Positions 36,080-45,800 of a DNA stretch of 64,000 bases are shown in pieces; the first letter of the stretch is position 1; the number at the start of each line of letters is the position of its first letter. The notes beneath the pieces were generated by a model that was not told the DNA's origin, did not search any database, and was given only the letters and a program-made list of their open reading frames with translations. This stretch comes from an uncultured Dehalococcoidia bacterium (GTDB taxonomy: Bacteria > Chloroflexota > Dehalococcoidia > Lucifugimonadales > Lucifugimonadaceae). A program made the translations under genes and the position numbers. The stretch covers positions 806,001-870,000 of the forward strand of contig OY282385.1 in NCBI GenBank assembly GCA_958295935.1. The letters are read 5' to 3'.

Positions 36080-37078
36080 TTATTCCAGTGAGAACCATAG
36101 GTCTCCTGGTTCGTATAGCATTTGCAGTGAGTCGGAGTCTGATTCCATGATGTCCCAGCATGCGTTTCCGACAATGCGTTCTCCTGGGAAGGTTTCTGAA
36201 TCACTTCGTTGTATGCTGTTGGGTATGATAACGCCGCAGTAGTGTTCAAACATGGTGTAGGTGACGGTGGACGTGCCTGCGGCGTGGAGGTTGAGGGATC
36301 CTTGGAAGCGGCTTGTTCCTGATCCGGTGTATTTTGCGTGGACTGTGACCATGAAGAATTGTCTTCCATCTCTTGGCGGGTCGTTGAAGCGGTATTCGTT
36401 GAGTACCTGAACAGTCGCGTCGGGGCGCACGGATATGACGGTGATTTCCCATCCGTTTTGGGCCTTTCCGAGGGTGCCCAAGGGTATGGGGTCGTCTCGC
36501 GTGCCTGCAAAGGTGGGCGGTGGGGTGGGGCTTGGGTACGGCGTATAGGTTGGGTATGGGGTGTAGGTGGGTTGGGGGGTGTAGGTTGGCTGCGGGGTAT
36601 AGGTGGGCAACGGCTGCAGGGTGGGCTGGGGCGTGTAGGTCGGCTGGGGGGTATAGGTGGGCAGCGGCGGCAGAGGCTCCAGGGTGGGCAACGGCTGCAG
36701 GGTGGGCTGGGGCGTGTAGGTCGGCTGGGGGGTGTAGGTGGGCAGCGGCGGCAGGGGTTCCAGCGCGGCTTGGGGCGTGTAGGTTGGCTGCGGTGTGTAG
36801 GTGGGCAGAGGCGGCAAGGGTTTCAGCGCGGCCTGGGGCGTGTAGGTTGGCTGGGGGGTGTATGTGGGCAGCGGCGTGTAGGTGGGTAGGGGTTGCCTGG
36901 GTTGGAGGGGTTGCCTAGGTTGGAGGGTGGCGAGGGCCGTCTCGGTGGGTTCGGTATCGGGAGCGGATCGACATGCTCCGGCGAGGATTATTAGGGCAGC
37001 GAGCATGATGGCGCAGGCAGCCGGGATGGCTGTTGCGCGCATGGCGGATGTTTTGGAGGAGATGTTGCGGACTGACAA
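36080..37078 (-). CDS. Lipoprotein with PTYTP-repeat stalk and C-terminal beta-sandwich domain
   Basis: Secreted lipoprotein of 332 residues. Signal peptide ends in LAGAC (lipobox, Cys near residue 36). Residues about 55-180 are an extended proline-rich stalk with about 13 PTYTP units spaced by Q, L or Y and longer PLPPL spacers. The C-terminal domain (about 185-330, DPIPLGTLGKAQNGWEITV ... GRQFFMVTVHAKYTG) resembles the DUF4352 immunoglobulin-like fold of secreted lipoproteins, with two cysteines that could pair. The stalk probably spans the cell wall or surface layer. The function of the head is unknown. Confidence 0.75.
   Translation of the reverse strand: MSVRNISSKTSAMRATAIPAACAIMLAALIILAGACRSAPDTEPTETALATLQPRQPLQPRQPLPTYTPLPTYTPQPTYTPQAALKPLPPLPTYTPQPTYTPQAALEPLPPLPTYTPQPTYTPQPTLQPLPTLEPLPPLPTYTPQPTYTPQPTLQPLPTYTPQPTYTPQPTYTPYPTYTPYPSPTPPPTFAGTRDDPIPLGTLGKAQNGWEITVISVRPDATVQVLNEYRFNDPPRDGRQFFMVTVHAKYTGSGTSRFQGSLNLHAAGTSTVTYTMFEHYCGVIIPNSIQRSDSETFPGERIVGNACWDIMESDSDSLQMLYEPGDLWFSLE
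36530..36893. repeat. Coding tandem repeats (PTYTP stalk)
   Basis: Units built on a 15-18 base core, read on the minus strand as PTYTPQ, with a longer higher-order unit of about 75 bases (PLPPLPTYTPQPTYTP plus spacer) repeated several times. Frame is preserved throughout, so copy number can change without loss of the gene. Confidence 0.85.
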
Positions 37079-37284
37079 GCTCCGTCTCCATTGACAATCA
37101 GGGTATAGACGCCCTCCGTCAGGCTGTCACGAGCCTGTGCTGCAAATCTGGGCGCGGGCCTCTATGATAGGCAGTCGAGAGGTCATCGTTCATAGATAAC
37201 CTGATTCCAATATCGGTCTTTTCCGGTCCTGCCTTTCCCAAGGGGGCCGCGCGAAAGGTCGGATCTCAGGGAGGGTGACGGTAG

Positions 37285-38130
37285 ATGTCAGCGCAAGTTC
37301 CGGTAGTCGACAGCCACCATCATTTTTGGGAGATCGGGAAGCTGGATTACCCGTGGATGCCGCCTGACAGCGCGGTTCTGAACCGCACCTACCTTCCGCG
37401 TGACCTTGGGCCGGAGTTGTCGGCGGCTGGCGTGGACAAGACGGTTATCGTGCAGGCCCACGCCTCTATCGAGGAGGCGCGTTGGTTGCTAGAGTTGGCT
37501 GAAGAGGCGGATTTTGTGTCGGGTGTGGTGGCTTGGGTGGACCTAGTGGATCCGAAGTTGGGCGCGACGTTGGACGAGCTTCAGCGGAACCCCTATTTCA
37601 AGGGCATCCGTCACGCCTGGCACGACGAGGTTGATGACGACTGGCTGGCCCGGCCCGGCCCGGTTGGGGGTCTAAAGGAGATCGCAGCGCGTGGGCTGTC
37701 GTACGATTTTCTGGTGCGTCCGCAGCATCTGAAGTATATTCCGGGCATCATGGAGCGTGTTCCGGATCTTCGCGCGGTGATCGATCACATTGCGAAGCCG
37801 TTGATTGCGGATCGGGTGATCGAGCCCTGGCTCACGGATCTTCGGGTGGCGGCGAACATACCGGGTATGACTTGCAAGGTGTCGGGTATGGTGACGGAGG
37901 CGGACGTGGAGAGTTGGAAGGTTGGCGATCTGGCGCCTTACGTGTCGCACGTGCTTGGCATGTTCGGTTACGACCGGCTCATGTACGGCTCGGACTGGCC
38001 GGTTGCATTGCTTGCCGCCTCCTATCAGCAGGTGATCGGGGCTGCGAGGGAGACCCTATCCTCGTTGACTTCTGAGGAGTCGGCGGCGGTATTCGGCGGG
38101 AATGCTGCTCGCTTCTACAGGTTGGACTGA
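37285..38130 (+). CDS. Amidohydrolase-2 family hydrolase (L-fuconolactonase-like)
   Basis: TIM-barrel metal-dependent hydrolase of COG3618, 281 residues. Metal-binding start VVDSHHHFWEIG (residues 7-18), a middle GIRHAWHDE, IDHIAKP, and near the C-terminus the conserved YGSDWPVALL with catalytic Asp (about residue 236). Family members open lactones such as L-fucono-1,5-lactone or related sugar-acid and aromatic lactones. ATG start with an AGGGAGGGTGA-like site ahead. Substrate is not predictable from context; it is followed by an ABC transporter operon with its own promoter. Confidence 0.85.
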   Translation: MSAQVPVVDSHHHFWEIGKLDYPWMPPDSAVLNRTYLPRDLGPELSAAGVDKTVIVQAHASIEEARWLLELAEEADFVSGVVAWVDLVDPKLGATLDELQRNPYFKGIRHAWHDEVDDDWLARPGPVGGLKEIAARGLSYDFLVRPQHLKYIPGIMERVPDLRAVIDHIAKPLIADRVIEPWLTDLRVAANIPGMTCKVSGMVTEADVESWKVGDLAPYVSHVLGMFGYDRLMYGSDWPVALLAASYQQVIGAARETLSSLTSEESAAVFGGNAARFYRLD

Positions 38131-38146
38131 GGCTGCTCACGGTGTC

Positions 38147-38179
38147 TTGCCCGGAAAAAAATAGTCCTGTCTGTATAAT
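38147..38179 (+). promoter_or_regulatory. Putative promoter for the ABC transporter operon, possibly leaderless
   Basis: A perfect TATAAT at 38174-38179 lies only six bases ahead of the ATG at 38186, so transcription would start at or next to the start codon. No ribosome-binding site is visible between. The best -35 match, TTGCCC at 38147, is 21 bases away, which is too far for a strong promoter. Confidence 0.45.
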
Positions 38180-38185
38180 CACGCC

Positions 38186-39157
38186 ATGAATACCCGCGAT
38201 CCTCTGCTCGTTGCCCGCTCTCTGACCAAGAATTACCGATCGGTGGTAGCTCTGGACTCTGCGGATTTTTCCATTGGTGCGGGTATCACCGGTCTTCTGG
38301 GTGAAAACGGCGCTGGGAAGAGTACTGCGATCAAGATATTCCTTGGTCTGGTGAAGCCGACCGACGGCCGTGCCGAGGTGTTCGGCCGGGATGCGAGCCT
38401 TGACATCGAGGTGCGTGCTCGTCTTGGTTACATGCCTGAGCACGACTGTTTGCCGTCGAGCGTGATTGCGTCGGAGTTTCTGACGCACATGGCGGAGTCG
38501 AGCGGCCTTCCTCGGAAGCAGGCTCGTTCTCGTGCGGCGGACATTCTTCGTCACGTGGGTCTTTTCGAGGAGCGGTACAGGCCTATCGGGGATTATTCGA
38601 CGGGTATGAAGCAGCGTGTGAAGCTGGCTCAGTGTCTGGTGCACGATCCGTCTCTGGCGCTTCTGGACGAGCCGACGGCTGGTCTGGACCCTTCCGGTCG
38701 GGAGGACATGCTGGAGCTGGTGCGCAAGACCTACAACGATTTTGGTATCAGCATCGTTCTATCGACGCATCTCATGAATGACGTGGAGCGTACTGCGGAT
38801 CGGATAGTGGTGCTGCGCGAGGGGCGGGTGGTAGAGGAGGGAGAGGTTGCGTCCTTCACGACGGAGAAGAGCGAGACGGTGTACATCGAGGTGAACGACA
38901 GGCGTGATGAGTTGGCGTCTTCTCTGTCGGCGCAGGGGGTTTCCACCCGAATGGATGGTTCATCGATTGTGGCTCTGGACGTTGGGGAGGAAGAGTTCGA
39001 CCGGATTCGGGATGCTCTAGCGGCATCCGGCGCTTCTTTGCGTCGAATGGGTCCTCGTCGTCGGAGCCTTATCGAGGTGTTCGAGGACGGCGGCGGGAAG
39101 GCATCTGAGGCGTCTTCCCGGGAACTATCGGCCGAGTCTGCGGGCGGAGGGGCGTAA
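38186..39157 (+). CDS. ABC transporter ATP-binding protein (first of two)
   Basis: Single ATPase domain of the CcmA/NatA-like class, 323 residues. Walker A GENGAGKST near residues 38-46, signature YSTGMKQR, Walker B LALLDEPTAGLDPSG, and the H-loop STHL. A C-terminal regulatory region of about 90 residues follows. It is in one run with a permease gene, a second ATPase and a second permease, so the complex may be a heterodimeric exporter. Apparently read from a leaderless message. Confidence 0.9.
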   Translation: MNTRDPLLVARSLTKNYRSVVALDSADFSIGAGITGLLGENGAGKSTAIKIFLGLVKPTDGRAEVFGRDASLDIEVRARLGYMPEHDCLPSSVIASEFLTHMAESSGLPRKQARSRAADILRHVGLFEERYRPIGDYSTGMKQRVKLAQCLVHDPSLALLDEPTAGLDPSGREDMLELVRKTYNDFGISIVLSTHLMNDVERTADRIVVLREGRVVEEGEVASFTTEKSETVYIEVNDRRDELASSLSAQGVSTRMDGSSIVALDVGEEEFDRIRDALAASGASLRRMGPRRRSLIEVFEDGGGKASEASSRELSAESAGGGA

Positions 39158-39163
39158 TCGGCC

Positions 39164-40096
39164 ATGACGATGCGCGAAGGGCGTGTATTCGACATTGGCT
39201 ACCAGCGTTACGAGGGTCCTCGGGGCGGGCGTGCACAGGCGCGGGTTGCTATTTTCAAGGACGGAATAAGGACGGCTCTTGGGATCGGGCGGGGCTGGCG
39301 TTTGAAAATAGTGCCTTGGTTGTCGATATTTGCGGCGGTACTGACCGCTCTGATCATGGCGATAATAGTGGTGACGGTGGACCGGGTTCTCGATGGGTCA
39401 GAGGCTACGATCGATCTGCCTTCCCATTCGGACTATTACGGAATCGCTTCGATTATTCTGTTCCTGTTTGCGGCGCTGGTGGGTCCGGAGTTGCTGTGTC
39501 CTGACAGGCGCAGCGGTGTGATCAACCTGTATCTGGTAAGGCCGCTGAACGGAGTGGACTACGTTGGCGCCAGGTGGACGGCCTTCTTGTTCGTGATGCT
39601 GCTCGTGGCGTGTCTTCCGCAGTTCGTTCTGCTGACGGGGCTGGTTCTGGGGGATCCGAACCCCTGGGGGTACCTGAGAGACAACTGGCTGGACGTTCCG
39701 AAGTTCCTGGGTGCGGGATTTGCGCTGGCCTTGTACGTCACCACGCTAGCGCTAGCGGTTTCTGCGTTCACTACGAGGAGCGTGTACGCTGCGGTCTTTC
39801 TGGCCGGTCTCTTCTTCATAAGTCTTCTTGTGGTCAACGGTTTCACCGAGAGGCCCGATGTTGGGCTGGATACCCGCAAGTGGTTGTCTTTGCTGAGCCT
39901 TAGAGACATACCTCTATTCCTGAACGACATCATCTTCTTCAACAACGGGGCGACCCTTGAGTCGGTTGGCGAGGGTTCGAGTGCGCAGAACACGGCTCGG
40001 CTTCACCCGAACGCGTTACTGACGGCGTGGTACTCGCTTTGGGTAGCGGGTCCTGGATTGCTGCTTCTTTTGCGCTACCGGAGGATTTTGAGTTGA
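39164..40096 (+). CDS. ABC transporter permease (ABC-2 type, first of two)
   Basis: A 310-residue membrane protein with six predicted helices (about residues 50-70, 88-110, 135-158, 180-200, 210-230 and 285-305) and the ABC-2 feature ELLCPDRRSGVINLYLVRPL in the loop after helix 2. ATG start seven bases after the first ATPase gene. It overlaps the next ATPase gene at its stop codon. Confidence 0.87.
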   Translation: MTMREGRVFDIGYQRYEGPRGGRAQARVAIFKDGIRTALGIGRGWRLKIVPWLSIFAAVLTALIMAIIVVTVDRVLDGSEATIDLPSHSDYYGIASIILFLFAALVGPELLCPDRRSGVINLYLVRPLNGVDYVGARWTAFLFVMLLVACLPQFVLLTGLVLGDPNPWGYLRDNWLDVPKFLGAGFALALYVTTLALAVSAFTTRSVYAAVFLAGLFFISLLVVNGFTERPDVGLDTRKWLSLLSLRDIPLFLNDIIFFNNGATLESVGEGSSAQNTARLHPNALLTAWYSLWVAGPGLLLLLRYRRILS

Positions 40097-41022
40097 GCGT
40101 GCAGTCCGGGGCGTCGATCAGCGTGGAGCGGGTATCGAAGTGGTTTGGCAACGTGGTTGCGGTGAATGACGTGACTTTCGAGGTGGGGCCCGGGGTGACC
40201 GGTCTTCTGGGTCCGAACGGGGCCGGTAAGACGACCCTTCTGCGGATGATTTGCGGATTGGCGAAGCTTTCGGAGGGGCGCATTTCGGTTTTTGGCGGGG
40301 ATACTCGAGCGGATCCTTCCCTCTATCGGCGTATAGGGGTGATGCGGGAGCATGATGCGGTTTATGAGTCCCTCACGGGGCTTCAGTTCGTGGAGTTCAT
40401 GGCAAGGTTGCGTGAGGTGGGGGATGCTGGCGCGGCGGCTCGACGCGCGATCGAGGCGGTGAATCTTTCAGATGCTCAGGACCGCAATATAGGGGGTTAC
40501 TCTCGCGGGATGCGTCAGCGGATCCGTCTTGCGGCTACGATAGTTCACGGGCCTGATGCGCTGCTGCTGGACGAGCCTTTGAGCGGTGCGGACCCTCGTC
40601 AGCGGGTGGAGTTCCAGCGTGTGCTAAAGCATTTGGGTGAAGAGGGGCTGACGATACTGGTTTCGTCGCACATTCTGGAGGAGGTGGAGCAGCTGGCGGA
40701 TAACGTTTTGCTGATCGTGAGCGGGAAGTTGGCGGCTTCTGGTGATTATCGTGCTATCCGAGCGTCTTTGGATGAAAGGCCCTACCATGTTCGGATCGTG
40801 TGCGACGATCCTAGGAAGTTGGCTTCCGGGCTGATGAGGCTGGAGGCGGTGGATTCGGTGTCTCTGGATCGCAAAGGGGGGGTGATAGCGCTCTCTCGCA
40901 GCGTGGGGGTTCTGAATCGTTCGTTTGCTGCGGTGGCGCGTGATGCGTCGGTTCGAGTTACGTTGTATGAGCCGTTGGACGACTCTCTGGAGAGCGTTTT
41001 CGGTTACCTGGTGGAACGCTGA
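40093..41022 (+). CDS. ABC transporter ATP-binding protein (second of two)
   Basis: ATPase paralogue of the gene at 38186. Walker A GPNGAGKTTLLR, signature YSRGMRQRIRLA, Walker B ALLLDEPLSGADP, H-loop SSHI. TTG 40093 overlaps the permease stop and has GAGGAT seven bases ahead; upstream codons of the open frame belong to the permease gene read in another frame. Confidence 0.88.
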   Translation: MSVQSGASISVERVSKWFGNVVAVNDVTFEVGPGVTGLLGPNGAGKTTLLRMICGLAKLSEGRISVFGGDTRADPSLYRRIGVMREHDAVYESLTGLQFVEFMARLREVGDAGAAARRAIEAVNLSDAQDRNIGGYSRGMRQRIRLAATIVHGPDALLLDEPLSGADPRQRVEFQRVLKHLGEEGLTILVSSHILEEVEQLADNVLLIVSGKLAASGDYRAIRASLDERPYHVRIVCDDPRKLASGLMRLEAVDSVSLDRKGGVIALSRSVGVLNRSFAAVARDASVRVTLYEPLDDSLESVFGYLVER

Positions 41023-41023
41023 G

Positions 41024-41746
41024 TTGTTTGCGCTTTACCTTCTTTCCGTTCGTCAGCTTTCGAGCAAATGGCGTTTGATAATCATAGTCATCCTGGCTGT
41101 GGCTCCGGTTATCGCGGCCTTGATCCAGGCCAGCGGGTCTTTCGAGGAGGGAAGCGCCTATGCATTCGTCGATAACACGCTGTTGCGGGTTTTCATCGCT
41201 CCGGCGATATTGCCTTTCATCGTGCTTGGGGTAGCTGCCGGTGCGTTCGGAAACGAGTTGGAGGACAGGACGCTTAGCAATCTGACGCTCAGCCCTTTGA
41301 GCCGTTGGCGCATCGTGATTCCCAAGTTGGCTGCGGTACTGAGCATAAGCGCTCCGCTTGTGGTGGTCAGCGCGTCGGTTTCAACCGCGCTCGGCCTGGT
41401 ATACGTAGAGGCAGCGTTAGCCGTGGCGGCGGGTACGCTGTTGGGGGTTGCGGTGTACGGCGCGATATTCACCTGGCTGGGGCTGATAACTTCTCGTGCG
41501 ATTGTGTATGGGTTGCTCTACGTAGTGTTCTGGGAGGGGTTCATCGCCAATTTTGCAGATGGCATCAAGTACCTGTCGGTCCAGCAGTACACGTTGAGCG
41601 CGATCCACGCGGTGGACAGTAAATTGCTGGCGGATCCGGATCTGGGATTGATCGATAGCCAGACGGCGTTGATAGGGGGGGTAGTGGTGTTCGCGTTGTT
41701 CACGGCTCTGAGCGTCTACCGCCTTCGCACTATGGACGTGCCGTAA
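41024..41746 (+). CDS. ABC transporter permease (ABC-2 type, second of two)
   Basis: Polytopic membrane protein of about 240 residues with six helices and the segment NELEDRTLSNLTLSPLSRWR in the loop, equivalent to that in the first permease. TTG 41024 lies just after the second ATPase's stop and has GGTGGAA ahead; the longer open frame runs through the ATPase gene. It completes the two-ATPase, two-permease operon. Confidence 0.85.
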   Translation: MFALYLLSVRQLSSKWRLIIIVILAVAPVIAALIQASGSFEEGSAYAFVDNTLLRVFIAPAILPFIVLGVAAGAFGNELEDRTLSNLTLSPLSRWRIVIPKLAAVLSISAPLVVVSASVSTALGLVYVEAALAVAAGTLLGVAVYGAIFTWLGLITSRAIVYGLLYVVFWEGFIANFADGIKYLSVQQYTLSAIHAVDSKLLADPDLGLIDSQTALIGGVVVFALFTALSVYRLRTMDVP

Positions 41747-41773
41747 GAGCGGTTCAGCAAGGGGTTGTGGAGT

Positions 41774-41896
41774 ATGTCCGGCGTGTACTTGAACCTTCGT
41801 CTTTGGGGTCTCACGCAGGGGACGCGGCAAGCGTTCAGCAGGGTCGTTGGCGGTTGGTACAATTCAGAGCCTGTGCCAGAAGCGCCTTCCGCCTGA
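41774..41896 (+). pseudogene. Decayed copy of the 5' end of the fused ABC exporter gene
   Basis: The DNA of 41783-41825 closely matches the start of the exporter gene at 42824: VYLNLRLWGLTQGTR here against MYFNLRLWGFTRGVR there. Similarity then fades and the frame ends after 40 codons at 41896. It may be a remnant of a tandem duplication of the exporter gene. The rest of the 393-base gap up to 42139 shows no gene. Confidence 0.7.
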
Positions 41897-42139
41897 TTTG
41901 CACTATGCTGGTCAGCTTGGATTTGTGCGTCTTCCGAAATGGCGTGATAGGAATAAGGCTGTAGCGCCGTCATTCCTGCGAGTGGGGGTCCAGAAGGTTT
42001 GGACCTGGAAGAGGTCAGGTTTGCGGGACGGGCTCTTGAGACCGGTCCGGACGGCGAAAAGGGCCAAAGGTCGAGGTCGCTTACGTTTGCTTCCCGCTGA
42101 TTTTCAAGGTTCTCTCCGAATAGTTGGAGGCATTTTTTC

Positions 42140-42766
42140 GTGGACAGGGTTTTTATCTATTGGGACAATTCGAACATATTCTATGAGGCGCAGCGTCTTG
42201 CGGGGTTGAGGCAGGAGGGGCCTGACGCGCGGTACCGCGTGCGCATCGACTTCAGCAACATTCTGCGACTGGCTCATGCTGACCGTCCAATGGAGCGGGC
42301 TATCGCGGTGGGTTCGATACCTCCGGAAATGCGCCAGTTGTGGAACCGGATGGAAGACAGCGGAGTGGAGGCGGCGCTCTTCGATCGCGGGAGTCCTGCT
42401 CGCGGAGAGCAGGAGATGCCCGACCGGTTGTTGCAGCTACGTATGCTGGAGAACGCTTTGGATTACAACGGCGACCCGGGTATAGCGGTTCTGCTGACCG
42501 GCGATGGCCCGGGCTATCTGGAAGGGGCGGGGTTCCACAGTACTTTGGAGCGTATGCACAGGCGCGGGTGGAGGATCGAGATACTGTCTTGGGCGCATTC
42601 CTGCAACCAGCGTATGCGCCGTTGGGCGGAAGAGAACGGGGTATTCGTAGCGTTGGATGATTTCTACGAGTCGATCACTTTCATGGAGCCGTCCAGGCCA
42701 GGTTTCGAGTTAGCGCCTGCGCGAGAGTCTGCGGAGTTGGACTTTTCGCGGCGGGCTATAGGCTGA
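42140..42766 (+). CDS. Divergent NYN-domain protein with altered acidic residues
   Basis: A 208-residue protein of the NYN/PIN-like fold: FIYWDNSNIFYEAQ (Asp9) and VLLTGDGPGYLEGAGF, which aligns with SGDGDFYPAI of classical members. The last Asp of that motif is Pro124 here, and the middle acidic residue (VDVMLATD in the other NYN protein) has no clear match. Metal binding may therefore be weakened, and the protein may bind RNA rather than cut it. GTG start. It lies between the ABC operon and the fused exporter. Confidence 0.75.
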   Translation: MDRVFIYWDNSNIFYEAQRLAGLRQEGPDARYRVRIDFSNILRLAHADRPMERAIAVGSIPPEMRQLWNRMEDSGVEAALFDRGSPARGEQEMPDRLLQLRMLENALDYNGDPGIAVLLTGDGPGYLEGAGFHSTLERMHRRGWRIEILSWAHSCNQRMRRWAEENGVFVALDDFYESITFMEPSRPGFELAPARESAELDFSRRAIG

Positions 42767-42823
42767 GCTTGCTCAAGATTCGGAAGGCGCCAAGAGGGTT
42801 TCGGCCCGTTCGCCCTGCCTCAC

Positions 42824-45800
42824 ATGTACTTTAACCTTCGTCTTTGGGGCTTCACGCGGGGTGTGCGGCTGCGGGTTGCGTATACGGTACTGGTAGGGCT
42901 TGCCACGGCAGCGGCGGGGATTGGCCGCCTTGCGGTGCTGGGTGCGTTGTTGGCGCGTGTTCTACAGGGCGCCAGCGTGGGCGAGCTGGGTATCTGGATT
43001 GCGGCGGCCGGGGGCTCGGTGGTTCTGCGTGCGGGTTTGCAGTACCACAAGGAGATGGTTGCGCACGGTACGGCTGCGATCATCCAACTGCGGTTGCGGC
43101 GGGATTTGAACGGTAAGATCATCGAGCTGGGGCCGGGCCACTTCACCCAACGTCGTACGGGGGATACGCTTCTCTCGGTGGTGGACGGGGTGGAGCAGTT
43201 GGAGACGTTTTTCGGTCAGTATCTTCCGCAGCTCTTCACGGCGGCGTTGACGCCTATCGGCATATTCGTCTTCATGGCGTTCCTGGACCTTCCGTTGGCG
43301 GGTCTGGCGCTTGGCATGGCTCTTTTCACGTTGGCGGCGCCTGCCGTCTTCCACAGGTGGAATTCCAAATCGAGCGGGCGGCGGCGGGAGGCTTACGGGG
43401 CTTTTGCGGCGGAGTTTCTGGATTCGGTTCAGGGTCTGTTCACTCTGAAGTCTTTTGGTCAGAGCGGCGCTCGTGCGAAGTTGTTGGCGGACCGTGCTCA
43501 CGAGGTGTTCAGGTCGACTATGTGGGTGCTTGCTAGCAACGCTGGTTCGCAGGGTCTGACTATCGGCGGCATCGCGTTGGGGGCAGCGAGTCTTTTGGCG
43601 GTGGGGGCTTTTCGCGTGGAATCGGGGGAGATGAGTCTGGAGGCTCTGCTGATAATCCTGATGTTGGGTATCGAGGTGTTTCGTCCTCTGCGCGACATGG
43701 GGCAGCTTTTCCATCAGGGTTTGTTGGGTCTTTCGGCGGTGAGCGGCATCTTCGAGTTGCTCGATGCGAAAGCGCGTGTAACAGAGCCTGTGCGGGGGGA
43801 TGATGGGGGCGTGCAGTCAGCGGAGGTGGAGTTCGACTCGGTGTCGTTCACCTACCCTGGGGGACGCGGTCGTGCTCTTACCGAGGTTTCCTTTTCCGCG
43901 GGCGCTGGTGAAACCATCGGCATCGTTGGGCCGAGCGGCTCTGGCAAGACCTCGATCGTGCGTATGCTGATGCGTTTCTACGACCCGGATGAGGGGCGGG
44001 TTCTGGTTGGCGGCAAGGATGTTCGGGACGTGTCCTTTTCGCAGTTGCGTTCGGCCATAGCGGTGGTGTCTCAGGACACGTACCTCTTTCACGGTACGGT
44101 GATGGACAACTTGCTATTCGGCAAGCCGGGGGCTACCGGGGAGGAGATCGACGAGGCCGTTCGCGCTGCGGACGCCTACGATTTCATCGCTGGATTGCCT
44201 GATGGGTACGAGACGGTGATAGGCGAGCGCGGGGTGCGTCTTTCGGGGGGGCAGCGTCAACGCATAGCGATAGCGCGGGCTTTGCTGAAGGACGCGCCTA
44301 TTCTGGTTTTAGACGAGGCGGTTTCGGCGGTGGATGCGGAGAGCGAGTACCTCATACAGTCTGCGTTGGAGAAGCTGAAGCGGGGGCGAACGTCTCTGGT
44401 GATTGCGCACCGTCTTTCGAGCGTGGCGGGCGCTGACCGGATCCTGGTTCTGGATCGCGGGAGAATCGTCGAGTCGGGCGATCATGGGTCCTTGCTGTCC
44501 GGCGGTGGAGCGTACGCGGGTTTAATGTCGGAGCAGGCGGTAGAGTCTGAGGAGTCGTCTGCCCTACCGGGGGGCCGTGCGGATTCCACGGGTTCTCTTG
44601 CGGAGCGTCGGATGGAGGACGTGCGCGGGCATGAGGATCAGTGGCTTCCGACTGATGCGATTCTGAAGGCTGAGGGTATGGGTTGGGTAACGGCGTTCCG
44701 TACGTTGCTGGGCCTGATACGTCCTTGGAGGGTGAAGTTGGGCCTGTCGTTCAGCCTGGGAGTGGGCCGCTTCGTGACTCTCATCGGCGTGGGCGTCGCG
44801 AGCGCGCTGGTGGTGGCGAGCGTTCGTGCGGGGGAATCTTACTCGGTGTATCTGCTAGCGCTGTTCGTGCTTGCGCCGCTGAGCGCGGTTTTGACGTGGG
44901 CGGAGTCGTGGGTTTCTCATGACATGGCCTTCCGGCTGCTTTCGGAGATGCGCATAGACCTGTTCAACAAGCTGGATCGTCTGGCGCCGGCGTATCTGTT
45001 GCGCCGGCGGACGGGTGATCTGGTGAGCATGGCTACGCAAGACGTGGAGACGATCGAGTATTTCTTTGCCCACACGGTGGCTCCTGCGTTTGTGGCTTTG
45101 CTGGTGCCCGGGGGCGTGCTGGCTGCTCTGTTCGTATTTGGTTGGCCGATGGGCGTAGCGATTCTGCCTTTCATCCTGGCGGTGGCTATCAGCCCTGCGA
45201 TTACTCGCGGGCGGGTGGATCGTCTGGGGAGTCGGTCTCGTGAGGCTTTGGGGGAGTTGAATGCGCACGTGGTGGATACGGTTCAGGGTCTCTACGAGGT
45301 GGCCTCGTTCGACCGGGGTCGTGAACGGCAGCAAGATTTTCTGAAGCAGGCCCGTGAGTATTCCCGCGTTCGCGTGCCGTTCTTCCGGGAGTTGACGCTG
45401 CAGAAGGTGATTGTGGAGGGTGCGACGGGCTTTGGGGGATTGGCGGTGGCCATCAGCGGTGCGGGTCTGGTTTCAGGCGGGTCTCTGGACGCTGGGATGT
45501 TGCCTTTGCTGACGCTTTTGTCGATGACGGCGTTCCTGCCTGTTTCGGAGATAGCGCACGTTGGGCGTCAGTTAGCTGACACGCTGGGATCGACTCGGCG
45601 CATCTATGCGGTGCACGGGGAGCCGGTGGCTGTGTCGGACGGTCCGGGCGCCGGCGCTGACGAATCCCTGGGGGGCGAGGGCGCCCGGGCTCGGTCTGTA
45701 GGTTTTCGCTATGACTACGCGAGTCGTCCAGCGTTGGAGGACGTGACTTTCGAGGCGCCTCGCGGGTCCACGGTGGCTCTCGTGGGGCCGTCGGGGGCAG

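Noticed and set aside
36530-36893. Regularly spaced repeats resembling a CRISPR-like array
   Set aside because: The units are in frame inside a lipoprotein gene, encode PTYTP, lack unique spacers and have no cas genes nearby.
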